The translations under genes and the position numbers were made by a program. The notes beneath the pieces are model-generated. The model did not search any database. It worked only from the letters and a program-made list of their open reading frames with translations, and was not told where the DNA came from. DNA of 64,000 bases from Undaria pinnatifida (taxonomy: Eukaryota; Sar; Phaeophyceae; Laminariales; Alariaceae), in contig JABAKD010000002.1 in the NCBI GenBank assembly GCA_012845835.1, positions 14,653,129 through 14,717,128 of the forward strand, in the 5' to 3' direction. Positions 51,701 to 60,520 of this stretch are shown here, piece by piece (positions within the stretch are counted from its first letter, which is position 1; every line of letters begins with the position of its first letter).

Positions 51701-53502
51701 TATCGTTTCTTGCAACATCCCACCATTTGGGCATGTTTCCCCAGTAAAGTCCCACAGGGGTTACGTAAAGGACGTGACCACACCACACCGCCTTACGCTT
51801 GTGTTGTGCATTTTACTCTTGGCGTGTGACTCTAAGGTATGCTTCTGGTGGCACGACTGTTGAGCGGTACCAGTGTTTCCCCGCAACAACCTCCCATACG
51901 CCGCCGTCTTATCCTTTTTTTCTGTTGTGTTTCTGCGATTATCCGTCGGTTTTTGCTCGCGTGAGAGGAATGCATGTATCAAAATGCTGCCTATCCGTCG
52001 GTTGAGTTCACGTGAAGAAGACGTGTCCCTCAACCTACCTTTCCGTCGGTTGGTCTTGACGTGAAGACGAAGACATGTCCCCAAAAACTGTTTTTCCGAT
52101 GGCGTGTGGGGGAAAACGTGTCCCAAAAGGCTACTTTCTCGTCGGTTGTGTTCACGTAAAGAAGGCCTATCCGTCGGTTTGTGTCAATGTGAAGAGGAAG
52201 GCGGGTCCCAAAAGCCTGCTTGTCCACCTGTTGTATTCACATGAAGAGGAGGCGTGTCCCCAAATTTTGCTGTCAAAAGGCTACTTAACGATTTTCCCCC
52301 GCAACGTTTGCCGCGGTTGCCTTTCCCTTTATGTATAGGCATGAAAGAACGCCATGAGGAAATCCTCAACACCCAAACACACAAGGCAGCACCAGCGCTT
52401 AACCTCGCCCACCAAAGGAAAACCGGCAAACCCGAGAATGGTTTAGGAATTTTATTTCCCATCGCGGGGAAAATGGCAACTGTTCTGACGTTTGCTGAAT
52501 TGTCGACGCAATGCGTTGAATTTGATCGTTTTCTCGTGCATAGGGATTAGGCCGAGCCTTGCGGCATGTGCTGCGCTTCTGCTGCCTGTTTGCGTTGCAC
52601 GGGGACGTCAAGGACATCAGCTCCTCAGAGGTTACTGCACTCCATCAAGCTTTCCAAGATGAGATGAAGATCCTCATACCGGTTAGTAAAGAGTTTCTTC
52701 TCAGTCATCATGGATGTTAGCAAGGTTTGATCATTGAACGAAGACTTCTTGGACCGGAGCGTGCTTTAGTTCCGGCTGTAGCGAATCAGGGAGGTCATGA
52801 CCGCCTGGGAGGGATTATTGATTTTGAATATTGGTGTTCCGCACACAGAGTTCACGGAGTACTACCGCGCAACGCAGAAGAAAGACCAAAGTAGGGGCGT
52901 TATGCACGATGCGGCGCCGTGCGACTATGGCTTGACCCTGTTGAGACTCGTGTATATGCGATAGAGTAGACGCGATTACAAATGCAACAAGTGCGGTGTT
53001 ACCATAGTGTGAGCTTGCGGCATAGAGAAATACGTGGTATGATTGTGCATAATTGTGCAATACAACTCCTTATTGGAGTCCAACATGAAAAGCACCACCC
53101 CCTAACCTAGCAGCGCCAGATGCTTCGTGTGGCCAATGCTTTCGATTACTCGTCAAATTTAAGTCAAAGATCTTTGTAGGGCTGTAAGCTGCATGGCCCG
53201 GTTACGAGCCAATGCCACTTAGCCTGGATACTCCCTATCCACGCCGCATTTAGGTGTGGGAAATATAAGAAATACAGAGCATTTTTTTCAGATCGCAAAA
53301 GCCTGTCCTCCGAAACATCGATTGCGTCAACTTAGTCGTGGCATCATTTGCGGTATATTTCGCCTTTTTCGGCGCCGCCCCCATGTGGGCTCAAACTCCA
53401 ATCGTTGTTTCGTGACTCCCGCCTCAGGTGCTGGAGAGGCTTGCCAAGGAACTGGCCATGAGGCTGGATTTCAATGGACACTTCTCAGTGGAGGTTTTGT
53501 AG
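24360..53502 (+). CDS. TUBGCP4: Gamma-tubulin complex component 4 (GCP4) with an inserted lectin-like domain, 16 exons
   Basis: Exons: 24360-24788, 36883-37011, 37648-37783, 39532-39670, 40675-40798, 41706-41882, 43092-43258, 44617-44770, 45494-45981, 46536-46898, 48290-48475, 49512-49652, 50439-50535, 51228-51371, 52544-52681, 53428-53502. All introns are GT-AG, all phases match, and the total is 1029 codons including TAG. GCP4 usually has about 670 residues; the excess is an insertion in exons 9-11. Family landmarks: MLHEVLLSLLGHPGSII at the start, GLYLRALKLGVVEVLDEY, LVWYCSQV with WLLHGLVVDP, LAQKMLFVGKVV, LFLMGHGALFHSFFDKA, DYRLEWPLHLIL, MAFFVTNLAFYLQVDVVEA, AMRLDFNGHF at the end. The protein is a core structural subunit of the gamma-tubulin ring complex that nucleates microtubules. 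Intron 1 is 12.1 kb; the other introns are 0.55-1.75 kb. Confidence 0.9.
26467..26735 (-). repeat. Right copy of the inverted repeat, with a short open frame
   Basis: Minus-strand partner of the 23482 repeat. After the shared block the frame reads MSFNKIFDLTGGVYFYFYNI and continues to 63 residues. I do not know the protein. Related starts (AGCTTGCAAA[AG]ATG) also occur on the plus strand at 25953 and 36510, so this is a dispersed family. Confidence 0.55.
26780..27400 (+). repeat. Repeat with poly-G tracts, three copies
   Basis: TGTGCGCGGA, AATCCTT-AAGGGGACAAA and GGAATGCATCAGTTTAT recur near 26790, 26998 and 27303. Runs of 15 or more G precede the second and third copies (26957-26973 and 27266-27283). 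Strong G-quadruplex potential on the plus strand. Confidence 0.7.
28330..31060. repeat. Related minisatellite, block B (first intron of GCP4)
   Basis: Units of about 44 bp with consensus parts GACAATGTCTATCGATAGACA, then CCTTCCACAAT, then CTATTGTCG. Most regular at 30480-31020, looser at 28330-28830 and 29120-30110. The same TATCGATAG and CTATTG/CAATAG palindromes as block A, with a different spacer, mark a common origin. Confidence 0.75.
31190..32110 (+). repeat. ~300-bp tandem repeat, three copies
   Basis: Copies start near 31220, 31522 and 31829 and share CCCCCATTCCTTGG, GAGCGC..TCGAGTCGGCC, CTCTCCTTTGTT, AGGCGTATCA and GGTCGGTTT-CACCGCCCTC. Divergence of roughly 15-25 percent by eye. Non-coding, inside GCP4 intron 1. 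Confidence 0.7.
32316..33710 (+). pseudogene. Degenerate Arg/Gly-rich reading frame of unknown origin
   Basis: One plus-strand frame runs from about 32316 to 33272 with only two stops (near 32670 and 32878). It is rich in Arg, Gly and Glu and includes a perfect-frame 120-bp tandem duplication (33031 and 33151) whose second copy has two extra bases and so shifts frame. A further frame at 33407-33676 reads LDRVEAMLQVVMFLAIYIVN and LEKYLQVLGREIGGFHAI before a stop. It lies inside GCP4 intron 1. A retroelement or captured gene relic is possible; no family is recognised. Confidence 0.3.
33031..33269 (+). repeat. 120-bp tandem duplication
   Basis: Two nearly identical copies beginning GGGGGGTAGT at 33031 and 33151, each containing GGGGTACCAGCTCAAGATA and ending with CATGGGCCTCCATCAGGG. 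The second copy has two extra A residues (GAAAAAGACC versus GAAAGACC). The near identity indicates a recent event. Confidence 0.9.
34385..34625 (+). repeat. CCCTCAATA-type minisatellite
   Basis: Imperfect 9-11 bp units around ATACCCTCAA and CTCAATACC. A small related patch is at 35878-35940. Starts directly after a SINE-head-like sequence at 34375. Confidence 0.7.
34640..35530 (+). repeat. GGGTACCC palindrome clusters with a ~230-bp duplication
   Basis: Many overlapping GGGTACCCGGGTACCC-type palindromes. Two diverged copies of about 230 bp (about 35015-35245 and 35245-35480) share GGCATGAGACA, CATTTTGAAAAG, GTACCCAGG, GATTTAGGG and a terminal GGCCCAAATA-TCGGCGA-TATAAAG. Similar palindromes recur at 49040 and 62380. 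Lies in GCP4 intron 1. Confidence 0.7.
38290..38740 (+). repeat. Dispersed ~430-bp element, copy 1
   Basis: High similarity to 60075-60520 throughout, sharing GTGCGGGGTGGA, CACAAGG, ACATAGTAATACCCAT, GGCCACACCAGAAAA, CGGTTCTTGGAAGGATGCAG and ACGGCCATGCACAAACTGAG. Begins after a poly-T run and ends at a C-rich run in both copies. Lies in GCP4 intron 3. Both copies keep an open frame ending MHKLS, but many differences are amino-acid changing, so it is probably non-coding. Confidence 0.8.
39671..39895 (+). repeat. TAC/CTG/ACT trinucleotide-rich tract
   Basis: Starts directly at the donor of GCP4 intron 4 and alternates CTACTA, CTGCTG and CACTAC units. Frames through it are Leu-, Tyr- or Ser-rich and not considered coding. 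Confidence 0.85.
41318..41372 (+). repeat. 11-bp repeat GTAGCATTGAG
   Basis: Five units (one with GTAGTATTGAA) in GCP4 intron 5, just after two overlapping TACCAGGTA words at 41281 and 41288. Confidence 0.9.
43290..44130 (+). repeat. Four different simple repeats in one GCP4 intron
   Basis: Intron 7 (43259-44616) contains, in order: GATTATGACCT units (43298-43440), a GAGT tetranucleotide array (43555-43634), a TACTG pentanucleotide array (43812-43886) and an ACACAATACACAAC array (44010-44130). Each is nearly pure, so all are young or actively maintained. Confidence 0.9.
44617..44770 (+). CDS. TUBGCP4: GCP4 exon 8, last exon before the inserted domain
   Basis: Residues 434-485. Begins by completing an Arg codon split with exon 7, then AVLDLNMWLAAAAED, and ends with ALSRAIIALDPSGFTCKTF, which matches the segment just before the variable loop in plant and animal GCP4. 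The donor leaves phase 0, matching exon 9. This fixes the insertion point of the extra domain. Confidence 0.85.
45095..45425 (+). repeat. ACACCAACGGTGGC minisatellite
   Basis: Units of 14-17 bp with CACACCAAC and GGTGGCA. An embedded longer repeat, CCCCGTGACTAAATTAA, occurs at 45080 and 45233. In GCP4 intron 8, just before the exon that opens the lectin-like domain. Confidence 0.8.
45494..48475 (+). CDS. Lectin-like (ConA/L-type jelly-roll) domain inserted in GCP4, exons 9-11
   Basis: Exon 9 (45494-45981) encodes a proline/glycine-rich lead, then SLWYTSDRELPRGFMSSVAF (near residue 540), SVSLVIHNHRP, and VPNSLSVRLEPDGDGGG. Exon 10 (46536-46898) has LGHVNYLAVDYALGE and, later, ARLRVFVNDPGRLGS and LSVAVDLWALIEMG. 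Exon 11 (48290-48475) has ARIPQNAATSSAVFVQWEF, then returns to GCP4 with DSWNGLCLDY. This order (WYT..GF..F.F; V.HN; NSL.V.L; Y..VDY; L.V...; VDL; closing W.F) follows the strand order of L-type lectins. The metal- and sugar-binding Asp/Asn residues of true lectins are not obvious, so the fold may be kept without carbohydrate binding. Low-complexity Gly/Glu insertions interrupt the loops. Domain assignment is by motif recall only. Confidence 0.65.
46905..47090 (+). repeat. GTTACTGCT-type trinucleotide tract
   Basis: Degenerate GTTACTGTT/GTCGCTACT repeats right after the donor of GCP4 intron 10. Frames through it are Thr/Val- or Leu-rich and not coding. Confidence 0.8.
47277..47420 (+). repeat. 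9-bp repeat CAATACTAT
   Basis: About 15 units, nearly perfect except a short AGGATGATACTGT break near 47310. GCP4 intron 10. Confidence 0.95.
48478..48625 (+). repeat. GATGGATGG minisatellite
   Basis: Imperfect GGGATGGATG units starting immediately at the donor of GCP4 intron 11, followed by a smaller GATGACAT repeat at 48655-48690. Confidence 0.9.
49512..53502 (+). CDS. TUBGCP4: GCP4 exons 12-16 (C-terminal GRIP2 domain)
   Basis: These five exons rebuild the gamma-tubulin-binding C-terminal domain. Exon 12 reads RLEWPLHLILTRETMHIYNR and LLASVKRASLELERVW. Exon 13 reads WMLRARMAFFVTNLAFYLQ. Exon 14 starts VDVVEAAHTVLKAKLE and has RAHQDMLSTLRAKFYLDN. Exon 15 (52544-52681) reads ALRHVLRFCCLFALHGDVK and ends at ILIP. 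Exon 16 gives LAKELAMRLDFNGHFSV and the TAG at 53500-53502. The exon 15 acceptor (CATAG at 52541-52543) was chosen because it alone keeps phase 0; a more obvious AG seven bases downstream would break the frame. Confidence 0.88.
51480..51650 (+). repeat. ~86-bp direct duplication
   Basis: Two copies share GCGCCATAC-AATAGT-TCATGC, GAAATGGTCGTTCAACTCC and ATTCATGACAGCCTTG. GCP4 intron 14. Confidence 0.85.
51975..52265 (+). repeat. ~55-bp tandem repeat, about six copies
   Basis: CCGTCGGTT, TTCACGTGAAGA and GTGTCCC-AAA recur in order with spacing of 50-60 bp. Lies upstream of exon 15 in GCP4 intron 14. Confidence 0.75.
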
Positions 53503-54621
53503 TTCATGGTGGACGCCGGTGTAGGTCATGGTAGACGCTGGAGTCGCAAACGCAACAGACCGATAACGGCGACCTGCATCTCCACCTCCCACCTCCACCT
53601 TCGCTCTTCTAGTGTTCAGCTTTGCAGTTTGCCCTACAAGGTTACTTGGACGTTGACGTTGCAATAGACCGATCGCTGTGTAGGTACCTCGGTTGCCAGT
53701 TTGATCAGTAGCGGTGCTAAGCACATCGAGAGGCTTGTGAGAAGATTGGTCGAAACCAGGCACAGCATTGTCTACACCCGTTCCTGGTAAACTATACCAG
53801 TACCTGGTAATGCGTACGACCTGGTGCCGATGTGACAAAATTGTTGTCGAATTTTACCGATTTTTGCCCTTTGGCTGTGGTACTAGTGTTCGAGACACGG
53901 AAGAGATTCCGACAAACGGTGCATTTTTTCCTGCTTCTAGAACCGTATGGCGCAAGGCATCCCGTGTACCCGCTCCAAGAGATTCGTTGGATGCGGGTGT
54001 CGATAAGTGGAGTTATGTTTCCCGGATGATTGCTGAGTGTACGTATAAAGTTCGCTCAAGTTAAGCTGGCAAGTAAACAGCGACATTCGAAAGAAAACGC
54101 GGGAACGTTTGCATGATAGAAGCACAACAATATCACTGTTCCAAGACAAGATTGCCTACCGAGCTTTGTGAATGAGAAACCGTCTGCTCCGCTTCTACAG
54201 TCGGCGGCGGATGGAAGCAGTTGCGGCCTCCACCGCCAACCCCATGGTTGTATAGTTGTTGTACAGTGGTGACGTTAACCCTATAATTTAATACCCTTAT
54301 TACTTTTCAGCAACTATCCAAACACTGCGTTGGGGGTTGGCATGCCAGCCTACCTGCATTAGAGTGTTGTAGGCCAGGCTAAGGAGACATCCGTTACCTA
54401 GACTTGTTGTTCTTATTGTTGTTGTTGTTCTTGCTGTTGTTGTGTTCGAGTGAGGGTGACGGGTGAAGAGTGACACCAAGCGTCCGACGCGGGCCGTTTC
54501 GCCCTGTACAAAACCCGCTCCTATGGTGTTGATGGCTCACGCTCTATGGCGGTTAGACATAATCGAGGTGCTACTACTGTAGTTCCACAACGCCCTTCGC
54601 GACTGCTGTTCTCACATTAAC

Positions 54622-54675
54622 TCGCCATCGCCATCGCCATCACCATCGCCATCATCACCACCATCACCATATTCA
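54622..54675 (+). repeat. CCATCG/CCATCA hexanucleotide repeat
   Basis: CGCCATCGCCATCACCATC units. Adjacent sequence (54676-54720, minus strand) matches 9610-9690 (CCAGAGTGACTGGAGCC, then GTTAATGTGAGAACA), a further dispersed repeat pair. Confidence 0.75.
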
Positions 54676-55792
54676 ATCCCGTGGTTACTGCACGGGCTCC
54701 AGTCACTCTCGAGTCGAAGGATACCTCATGGAAAACATAAACGTCACAGCCGGCCAAGCCATGCTCGGCGCTATCTCTGACTCCGCGCCCCCGCTCTCTT
54801 GCCACGGACGCTGATCTCACAGCGACACGATTTATTGTCCAAGTCGGTGACCACCGAAACGTCGCCAAAGTGAAGCCCTAGTGAGTATGCAGATGCTTTA
54901 CAGCCTAAAGCAGTAGTGTTGATAGTAGGTTTCCCTCTGGGCGGCGTAAAAGTCTGTAAAAATGTGCACTTTTTATTTTGGCATGATGTTCTCCGGCGGC
55001 CGAGGGTTTTTTCCCGCGCTTTTCGCTGCGGGGCAAGCAAGAGGGGCGTATGTATATTACGATACATGTCTGGGTCCCGGCCGAGCTCCGTGGCGGTTCT
55101 CTGAGCATTCAACGTCGTTGAGCTGGCTCGTTTTGTCAAGGGGTTGTGTTGTGTTCCGTCTCGCTGAGGCGACCAGGTGCCTGGAAAACCCCACATTGTT
55201 TTTGTTCTTTGGCTCGCTCTAATTATATTCTCACATTTTGTAATCGCCCGCCAAGCAGTCCAATTGTTCCCCTCAACAGCACAGCAGCAGCTACAGCAGC
55301 AACCGCAGCAGCAGTACACATCGATCATCTGCCGAACGTCATAGTCTATATGTATAGCTGTTGCATCTAACCCTTTGGTGTACGCCTCGCACCGAGCACT
55401 TCACAGACTTCGCCCGACAAAATTGCTGCCTCCGTCCGTCTTTTTGGAGACTGCTACGTTGTTTCTCACGTTACTATCCACCCACCTGAGTGAGTGGCAT
55501 TCGCACCGGGCACAACCCACTCAGCGTGCCTCCGACTGACTCCCTGGGCGGTCTCGTAGTCGTCGCAACTTTCATATTGCGTACCGGTAATAATATCAAT
55601 CCCCTGACACGAAAGACGGATAGCGTGAAATTGTAGATGAACAAGTTTCTAGGAAGAATGTTGACCATAAGAAACGCGGCGGCACTACAAAACAGGCGCT
55701 CAGCACTACATACAGCATTGCTCAATCGAACACACATCGTCGGACAACATACCAGGTATAAGCAGCCTACGGCAGCAGAAACTCACACATAT

Positions 55793-55895
55793 TATTGGGA
55801 TGCCTGTGTTCCGTCTTTTCGGCTTGCGACGCTCCCAGGGTATCAAGTCAATGTTGACAACCATATCTCGAAGGGGAAGGAACCTTGTATGCGAT
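55793..55895 (+). repeat. Second copy of the ~105-bp dispersed repeat
   Basis: See the copy at 23099. This one lies in the gene-free region downstream of GCP4. Confidence 0.6.
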
Positions 55896-56585
55896 GCGAT
55901 GTTAAGCGCACATCGATTGTGCGTCGTACGTACGTGTTGTGTATAAAAAATGTTTCCTTCGTACGCATTTAATTTATTGTTCCATTTTTTACTTCCTTTC
56001 TTTGTTTTTCCTTCCACACTCAAGATGCATTGGAGGCTAGTGACAATGCACTACAAACTATTATAGTCTATAAACCTACTAACCTACTGGGCCCCGCTCG
56101 ATCGGTAAGCTGGCCGTACTTTTTGGCTGAACAGTAGTTTCAGGACTACGGGGATCCCCAACCTACCCACAATCAGCGGGATTTCGATATTATTTTTGCA
56201 ATAGTTTTCGTTGAATACCTAGGCCATGGATTTGTTCACCGTGTACGTACAAGTGGCGCCTTTTTGTTATCCAATAAACCATTTTTTGGGGGGTATAAGA
56301 TGGGTTAGGATGGGTTAACAGTAGGAGATGAGTAAATTAGGTACAGCTAGTTATACTCAAGCGAAGAGACTCAGACGAAAAGGTGCATCATGATGTGATG
56401 ATGCCATCTCTATCGTAGCGTGCGTCGCATCTATTATTCTATTGGTATTATTCTAGTAGAACCAGTCTGACAAAAAATATAGGGGCAATTTTTACGTTTT
56501 GCGGCGTATCTTGTGTTGTTTAATGTTTTTTTAGACCCCGTTTTTTAATACGTATTCGTGGATATCACTGGAACTCCCAAATCCG

Positions 56586-57012
56586 CATGTGGTGGAAAAA
56601 CGAGTTTAGAAGGGAATAACTCGAGTAGCCTTTGTTGTTCAACATTTTTAGTCTACTTCCTCACAATGGCGTCGCAGACAGGATGTGAGATTATGAACAG
56701 TTAGGTCGCTGGTTCGATTCTCACCGTCTTTCCCAGGCAAAGAAAAAAGAAAAGGGATTTTCTCACGTTCAAGAACCTGTAAAAACTCAACCACTTGAAA
56801 AACAACGATGAGAGCAATGTATAGGATCATTGCAAGTCACTCCAATCCCGAAAAAGTCGCATTGGATACTGGGTACCTCATCGGAGTTCCTGACATAATC
56901 TGGGAAATATGTCAGGTTTAGTGGGTAGAATGTGGTGGAATAACGAGTTTAGAAGGAAATAACTCGAGTAGCATTTATTTGTTGTTCAACATTTTTAGTC
57001 TACTTCTTCACA
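56586..57012 (+). repeat. Pair of ~80-bp direct repeats next to the transposase relic
   Basis: 56586-56665 and 56931-57012 share most bases, including AACGAGTTTAGAAGG, AATAACTCGAGTAGC and TTGTTGTTCAACATTTTTAG. Between them lies about 265 bp with a tRNA-like stretch (56660-56740). The second copy abuts the transposase fragment, so the repeat may be the element's terminal region or a separate insertion unit. Confidence 0.6.
56655..56760 (+). repeat. tRNA-like (SINE-head-like) sequence
   Basis: Contains CGCTGGTTCGATTCTCACC, which resembles a tRNA T-arm/B box, followed by an A-rich stretch (AAAGAAAAAAGAAAAGGG). Arms do not pair well enough for a functional tRNA. Probably a SINE head or tRNA relic. 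Confidence 0.35.
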
Positions 57013-57128
57013 CGCAGTTTTTTCCAAAAGGCCAACATCACACCCACCCTCGAGCCGCCACACCAACCAGCAAACGGAGCTCGCGCGCGGCAATCGCCGG
57101 TTGACACCCTTCTCATCTTGTGCTCGAG

Positions 57129-57640
57129 ATGCCAGTTTCTGGAGGTGTTCGCGAGATCGTGCCACGAAACAATCTGAGCGAAAAAATTCGGCACCGCTTG
57201 ATTGAGCACTTACTTGCTTTCGGGCAGCAAACAAGGCCAACTGGGCGAGGGCGACCTCACTCGAGCTGCACAAAAGTTTGCATGCTCCCGCAAGCAGGTC
57301 TATGCAGTGTGGTCGCGCTACTCGCAGCAGAGGAATGACGGTGTCGTCGACATCAACCTGCGCAATGGCCGTGGTGGAAGGTCTGGCAGAAAACGCATCG
57401 ATACCGACAAAAATGCAAAGAGGCCCTGAAAGAGGTACCACCACTCACTGCAAAACCGGACCACCCAGAGAGCTGCTGCAAGGCAGCTCGGCATATCACA
57501 GCAGACACTCCACAACAACCTCAAGCACCTTGGGATACGTGCGGCGTCTCGGTTCCTCAAGCCGATCTCGCGTGCCTTGCCGTGCAGCGAGGAGGCGTGG
57601 GTCAAGGCTCAGGAAGCCGCGGGTGGGGCGGGAGGAGAGT
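57129..57640 (+). pseudogene. Tc1/mariner-type transposase fragment, frameshifted
   Basis: Three frames in succession match one ancestral DNA-binding region. The first starts MPVSGGVREIVPRNNLSEKI. The second, after a shift near 57225, reads GQLGEGDLTRAAQKFACSRK and GVVDINLRNGRGG with SGRKRID. The third, after a shift at an AAAA run near 57461, reads NRTTQRAAARQLGISQ and later GIRAASRFLKPISRAL. These are the helix-turn-helix and linker parts typical of stramenopile mariner-like transposases. The DDE/DDD catalytic part is missing downstream, where the sequence turns into a GGAGAGTGAGGGGG repeat. Clearly inactive. Confidence 0.7.
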
Positions 57641-58289
57641 GAGGGGGGATGCGTGGCGGAGGAGAGTGAGGGGGGGTGCGCGGCGAGTACTCGTACGATG
57701 ACGGAGGTGCCTGCCAGTGGTTTTAACCACTGCTGTAGCTGGTAGATGGTGAAAGTACTGCCGTAACCTGTGCTGGTGTGTCCCCGTCGCGGTGCACGCC
57801 GTTAACGGGTTGTGTGGTGGCGCGTGTCACCGTTTGCGGGTGACGCGCTGAGTTGATGAAAAAAAAACAGAAAACATTTTTTTGGGAAAAGTGAAAGAAA
57901 CGGGGATGGTACCCAGGCATCCCCTGGCCACCCCGGGTATTTTTTTCAACCTCCCCCCCCCGAGAATGCATAATAATGCATCATGATGCTTTTTAAACGC
58001 TAGTATCGTGTGTTACGGCTGTATGCGCAATTCCCCTTATTTTTTTTGTCTTAAAATTGATTGCCCTTATATTTTGTCAGACTGGTATAGACTTACTTAC
58101 GAATACCTTTGTGCTGAAAGCGCTTGGTTGGTGCTTCCCTGACATCTCCGAGGTCGGACGGTCCAGCTTATTCCTTGCGGAACGGTTCAGCTTTTCTTTC
58201 ATTTCTTTCTCCACCTTATTAAGTTATTATATTTTTTTGTTACAAATATATACCATGGTATCGATTTTGGGGGGGGGATCACTTTTTAT

Positions 58290-58790
58290 TTTCCGATGAC
58301 ACCCACCCAGATTCGAACCACCGAAGAAAAAGCTTCGTATAAGCGGACAGTCTATCTACAAGACCACAACGTCACATTGATATCTATTTTATTTTTGCAA
58401 ATCAAGTTTATAAATAAATACCAGGCATCGATTGTTCATGAGGATCATTTTTTTTTTCCGATGACACCCGGATTCGAACCAGCGAAGGCCAGTATTGTAG
58501 ACGGAGAGTCTATCTACTAGAAGACCACATTATTAGTATCACAGCAGCAAGCAGTGGTATCTACCAGTATTATTTTTTTACAAATATATACTCCGGGGTA
58601 TCAATTTTTTCATGAGCATTTTTTTTCCATATGACCCCTGGATCCAACCAACGAATACCAGGGTTTTTATAAGCGGACAGTCTATCTACTAGAACACCAC
58701 AAAGTCACATTGATATCTATTAATTTTTTCATGAGGATCATTTTTTTTCCCCGATGACACCGGGGTTGGAACAAACGAGAAACCCTTGAG
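58290..58790 (-). repeat. Array of four tRNA-like repeats with poly-T spacers
   Basis: Four similar blocks start near 58300, 58458, 58627 and 58752. Read on the minus strand each has GGTGTCATC at the 3' end, a B-box-like GGTTCGAATC (two clear copies) and an anticodon-arm-like TAGATAGACT-CTCCG stem-loop resembling Asp/Glu tRNAs. Spacers hold TTTTTTTTT and ATATACC. Divergence between copies and weak acceptor pairing argue for tRNA-derived SINE or pseudo-tRNA amplification rather than functional tRNA genes. Confidence 0.5.
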
Positions 58791-58810
58791 GCTTATAGTA
58801 CATTGTTAAG

Positions 58811-59185
58811 GTATTAGTGGGGTACTAGTCTGTTCGACCACTTGCAAAAGGTTGACCAACAATAGCTTACCCAAACTATTAATAAGCTTTATCACACTCT
58901 TCCCCCCTGAAACGGCGGGATAGCAGGTCGGCCGGACATACGGGCGGACCTGTCAATATCCAAGCGATTTCATTTCCTGGGTATACCGGGGAGAGTATTT
59001 TTTAAGTTCGACATGGGGAAAGTCTGAAAATGTTTGTCATGTGGATGGTGGGATTTGAACCCACTACCCAAAAAAAACATGGTCTGTCGACGACGCCATT
59101 TATCAAGGTATTAGTGGGGTATTAGTCTGTTTGACGAATTGCAAAAGGTTAACCTATAACTTTTCCAAACTAAGCCTTATAACAA
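58811..59185 (+). repeat. ~80-bp direct repeat, two copies
   Basis: 58811-58890 and 59104-59185 share GTATTAGTGGGGTA, TAGTCTGTT and TTGCAAAAGGTT. They flank the tRNA-like relic at 59040, suggesting duplication of one insertion unit. Confidence 0.55.
59030..59110 (-). repeat. tRNA-like relic
   Basis: On the minus strand GTGGGTTCAAATCCCAC forms a perfect 5-bp T-arm, and flanking bases resemble acceptor-stem ends. A poly-T run sits where the variable region should be and no anticodon arm is convincing. Confidence 0.35.
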
Positions 59186-59924
59186 CATACCGGTACTACT
59201 ATACTACACCAGGTTTGTACATACCATCAGGTACTACGCTGTTGGATCACAATGCACGCCCAGCTCAGATCTGTCCGGCTATATATAGCCCAGCAGCGCA
59301 GCGTAGCGCCGTGCGGAGCCGTGCGGTGCGGTGCCGTGCCCTTGACTGCGGTGCTGTGTCGTGCTGCGCTGTGTGCCTTCTTTCGAACATAGAGCAGTAC
59401 CGGGTATAATAATACGTGTTGTTGTGTACTTTTCTTCTTTTTTCTTTTTCTACATGTATTTGATCTTTCACAGCCCCCTGTTTTTTCCCCCACGCAAATT
59501 ACCCCCGTACTGCCGATCAGAACGTAACACCGGTAACAAAAGCACACAGCACAGCTGAGCACAACAGGGCAATTTGGTCTGCACAAGCAGCTCTTGGCAT
59601 TATCAAATCGCTGTTCGCACCAAATCATAGGCCTCTTCTTTCTGCCCCCTTCACATGTTTTTAGTTGCATTCTTCCTTGCCTTGCGCGAGCGTAGCGGGC
59701 GTTGTCAGCCGCCCGCGGAGTGGAGCCCTTGTAGTATTATATTGTTAATAGACCAGCAAAAGCGCCGACTCGGTTATCTCTGGAGCACCAGGTTCCGCAC
59801 GTTTTCTAACTGTTAACAACGAAGCGCTGGAGAGCTTCGACAGTATCGAATAGTACAACTCTTGAGTGCAACGATGACTCGTACCCCCCCCCCCCCCCAT
59901 CGCAAATATCACAACTCACGGCGC

Positions 59925-60520
59925 TTCGTGCTTGGTACAAGCAATGTCTCGTCTGGTTGATGAAAACCCGACGTGCTTCGTCCCGGCATTGTATAGGTGC
60001 GAGGGCCTATCTATGGTCCGACAGACTACAAAAGGCATGGCAATGGGTAGTCTAACCCACCCCCCCAAGTTATCTTTTTTTTGGCGGTCACGATGATGGT
60101 TATCGGAGTAAGATCATGTTGTGCGGGGTGGAGAACCCTAACTCCGCACAAGGGGAATGATCGCATCACGCAGTGTGAATATGGTAAGGCACTCACGAGG
60201 AGTTACATAGTAATACCCATGAATGCTGTCCCCGGAGTGGCCACACCAGAAAAAAAGTACTGGTATCAACCATTGGCCCTGCCATCCGTAAGCAAGAAAG
60301 TAGGCACAACGTGTCGGAGTCCGTCTTACAAGCGGTTCTTGGAAGGATGCAGTTCACCCTTCATGCGACTCGCCGAACACCTCACGGCGCTTCGCGCTCG
60401 GTGCAAGCAATATATGCCTGGTTGGTGCAAACCCGACGTGCTCCGTCCCGGCATAGTAGGGGTGCTAGGGTCAATGGCCATACAACTACGGCCATGCACA
60501 AACTGAGTACACCCCCCCCT
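59925..60520 (+). repeat. Same element: truncated copy followed by full copy
   Basis: 59925-60070 matches only the end of the element (from CTCACGGCGCTTCG on), and 60075-60520 is a full copy. The junction is a C-rich tract followed by a poly-T run. A further diverged fragment in reverse orientation lies at about 2990-3110 (GTGGCCACACCAG then AAAAAAAAC on the minus strand). Confidence 0.75.

Noticed and set aside
58290..58790. Functional tRNA genes
   Set aside because: T-arm-like boxes are present but acceptor and D arms do not pair, copies diverge, and spacers are poly-T rich; more consistent with SINE or pseudo-tRNA.
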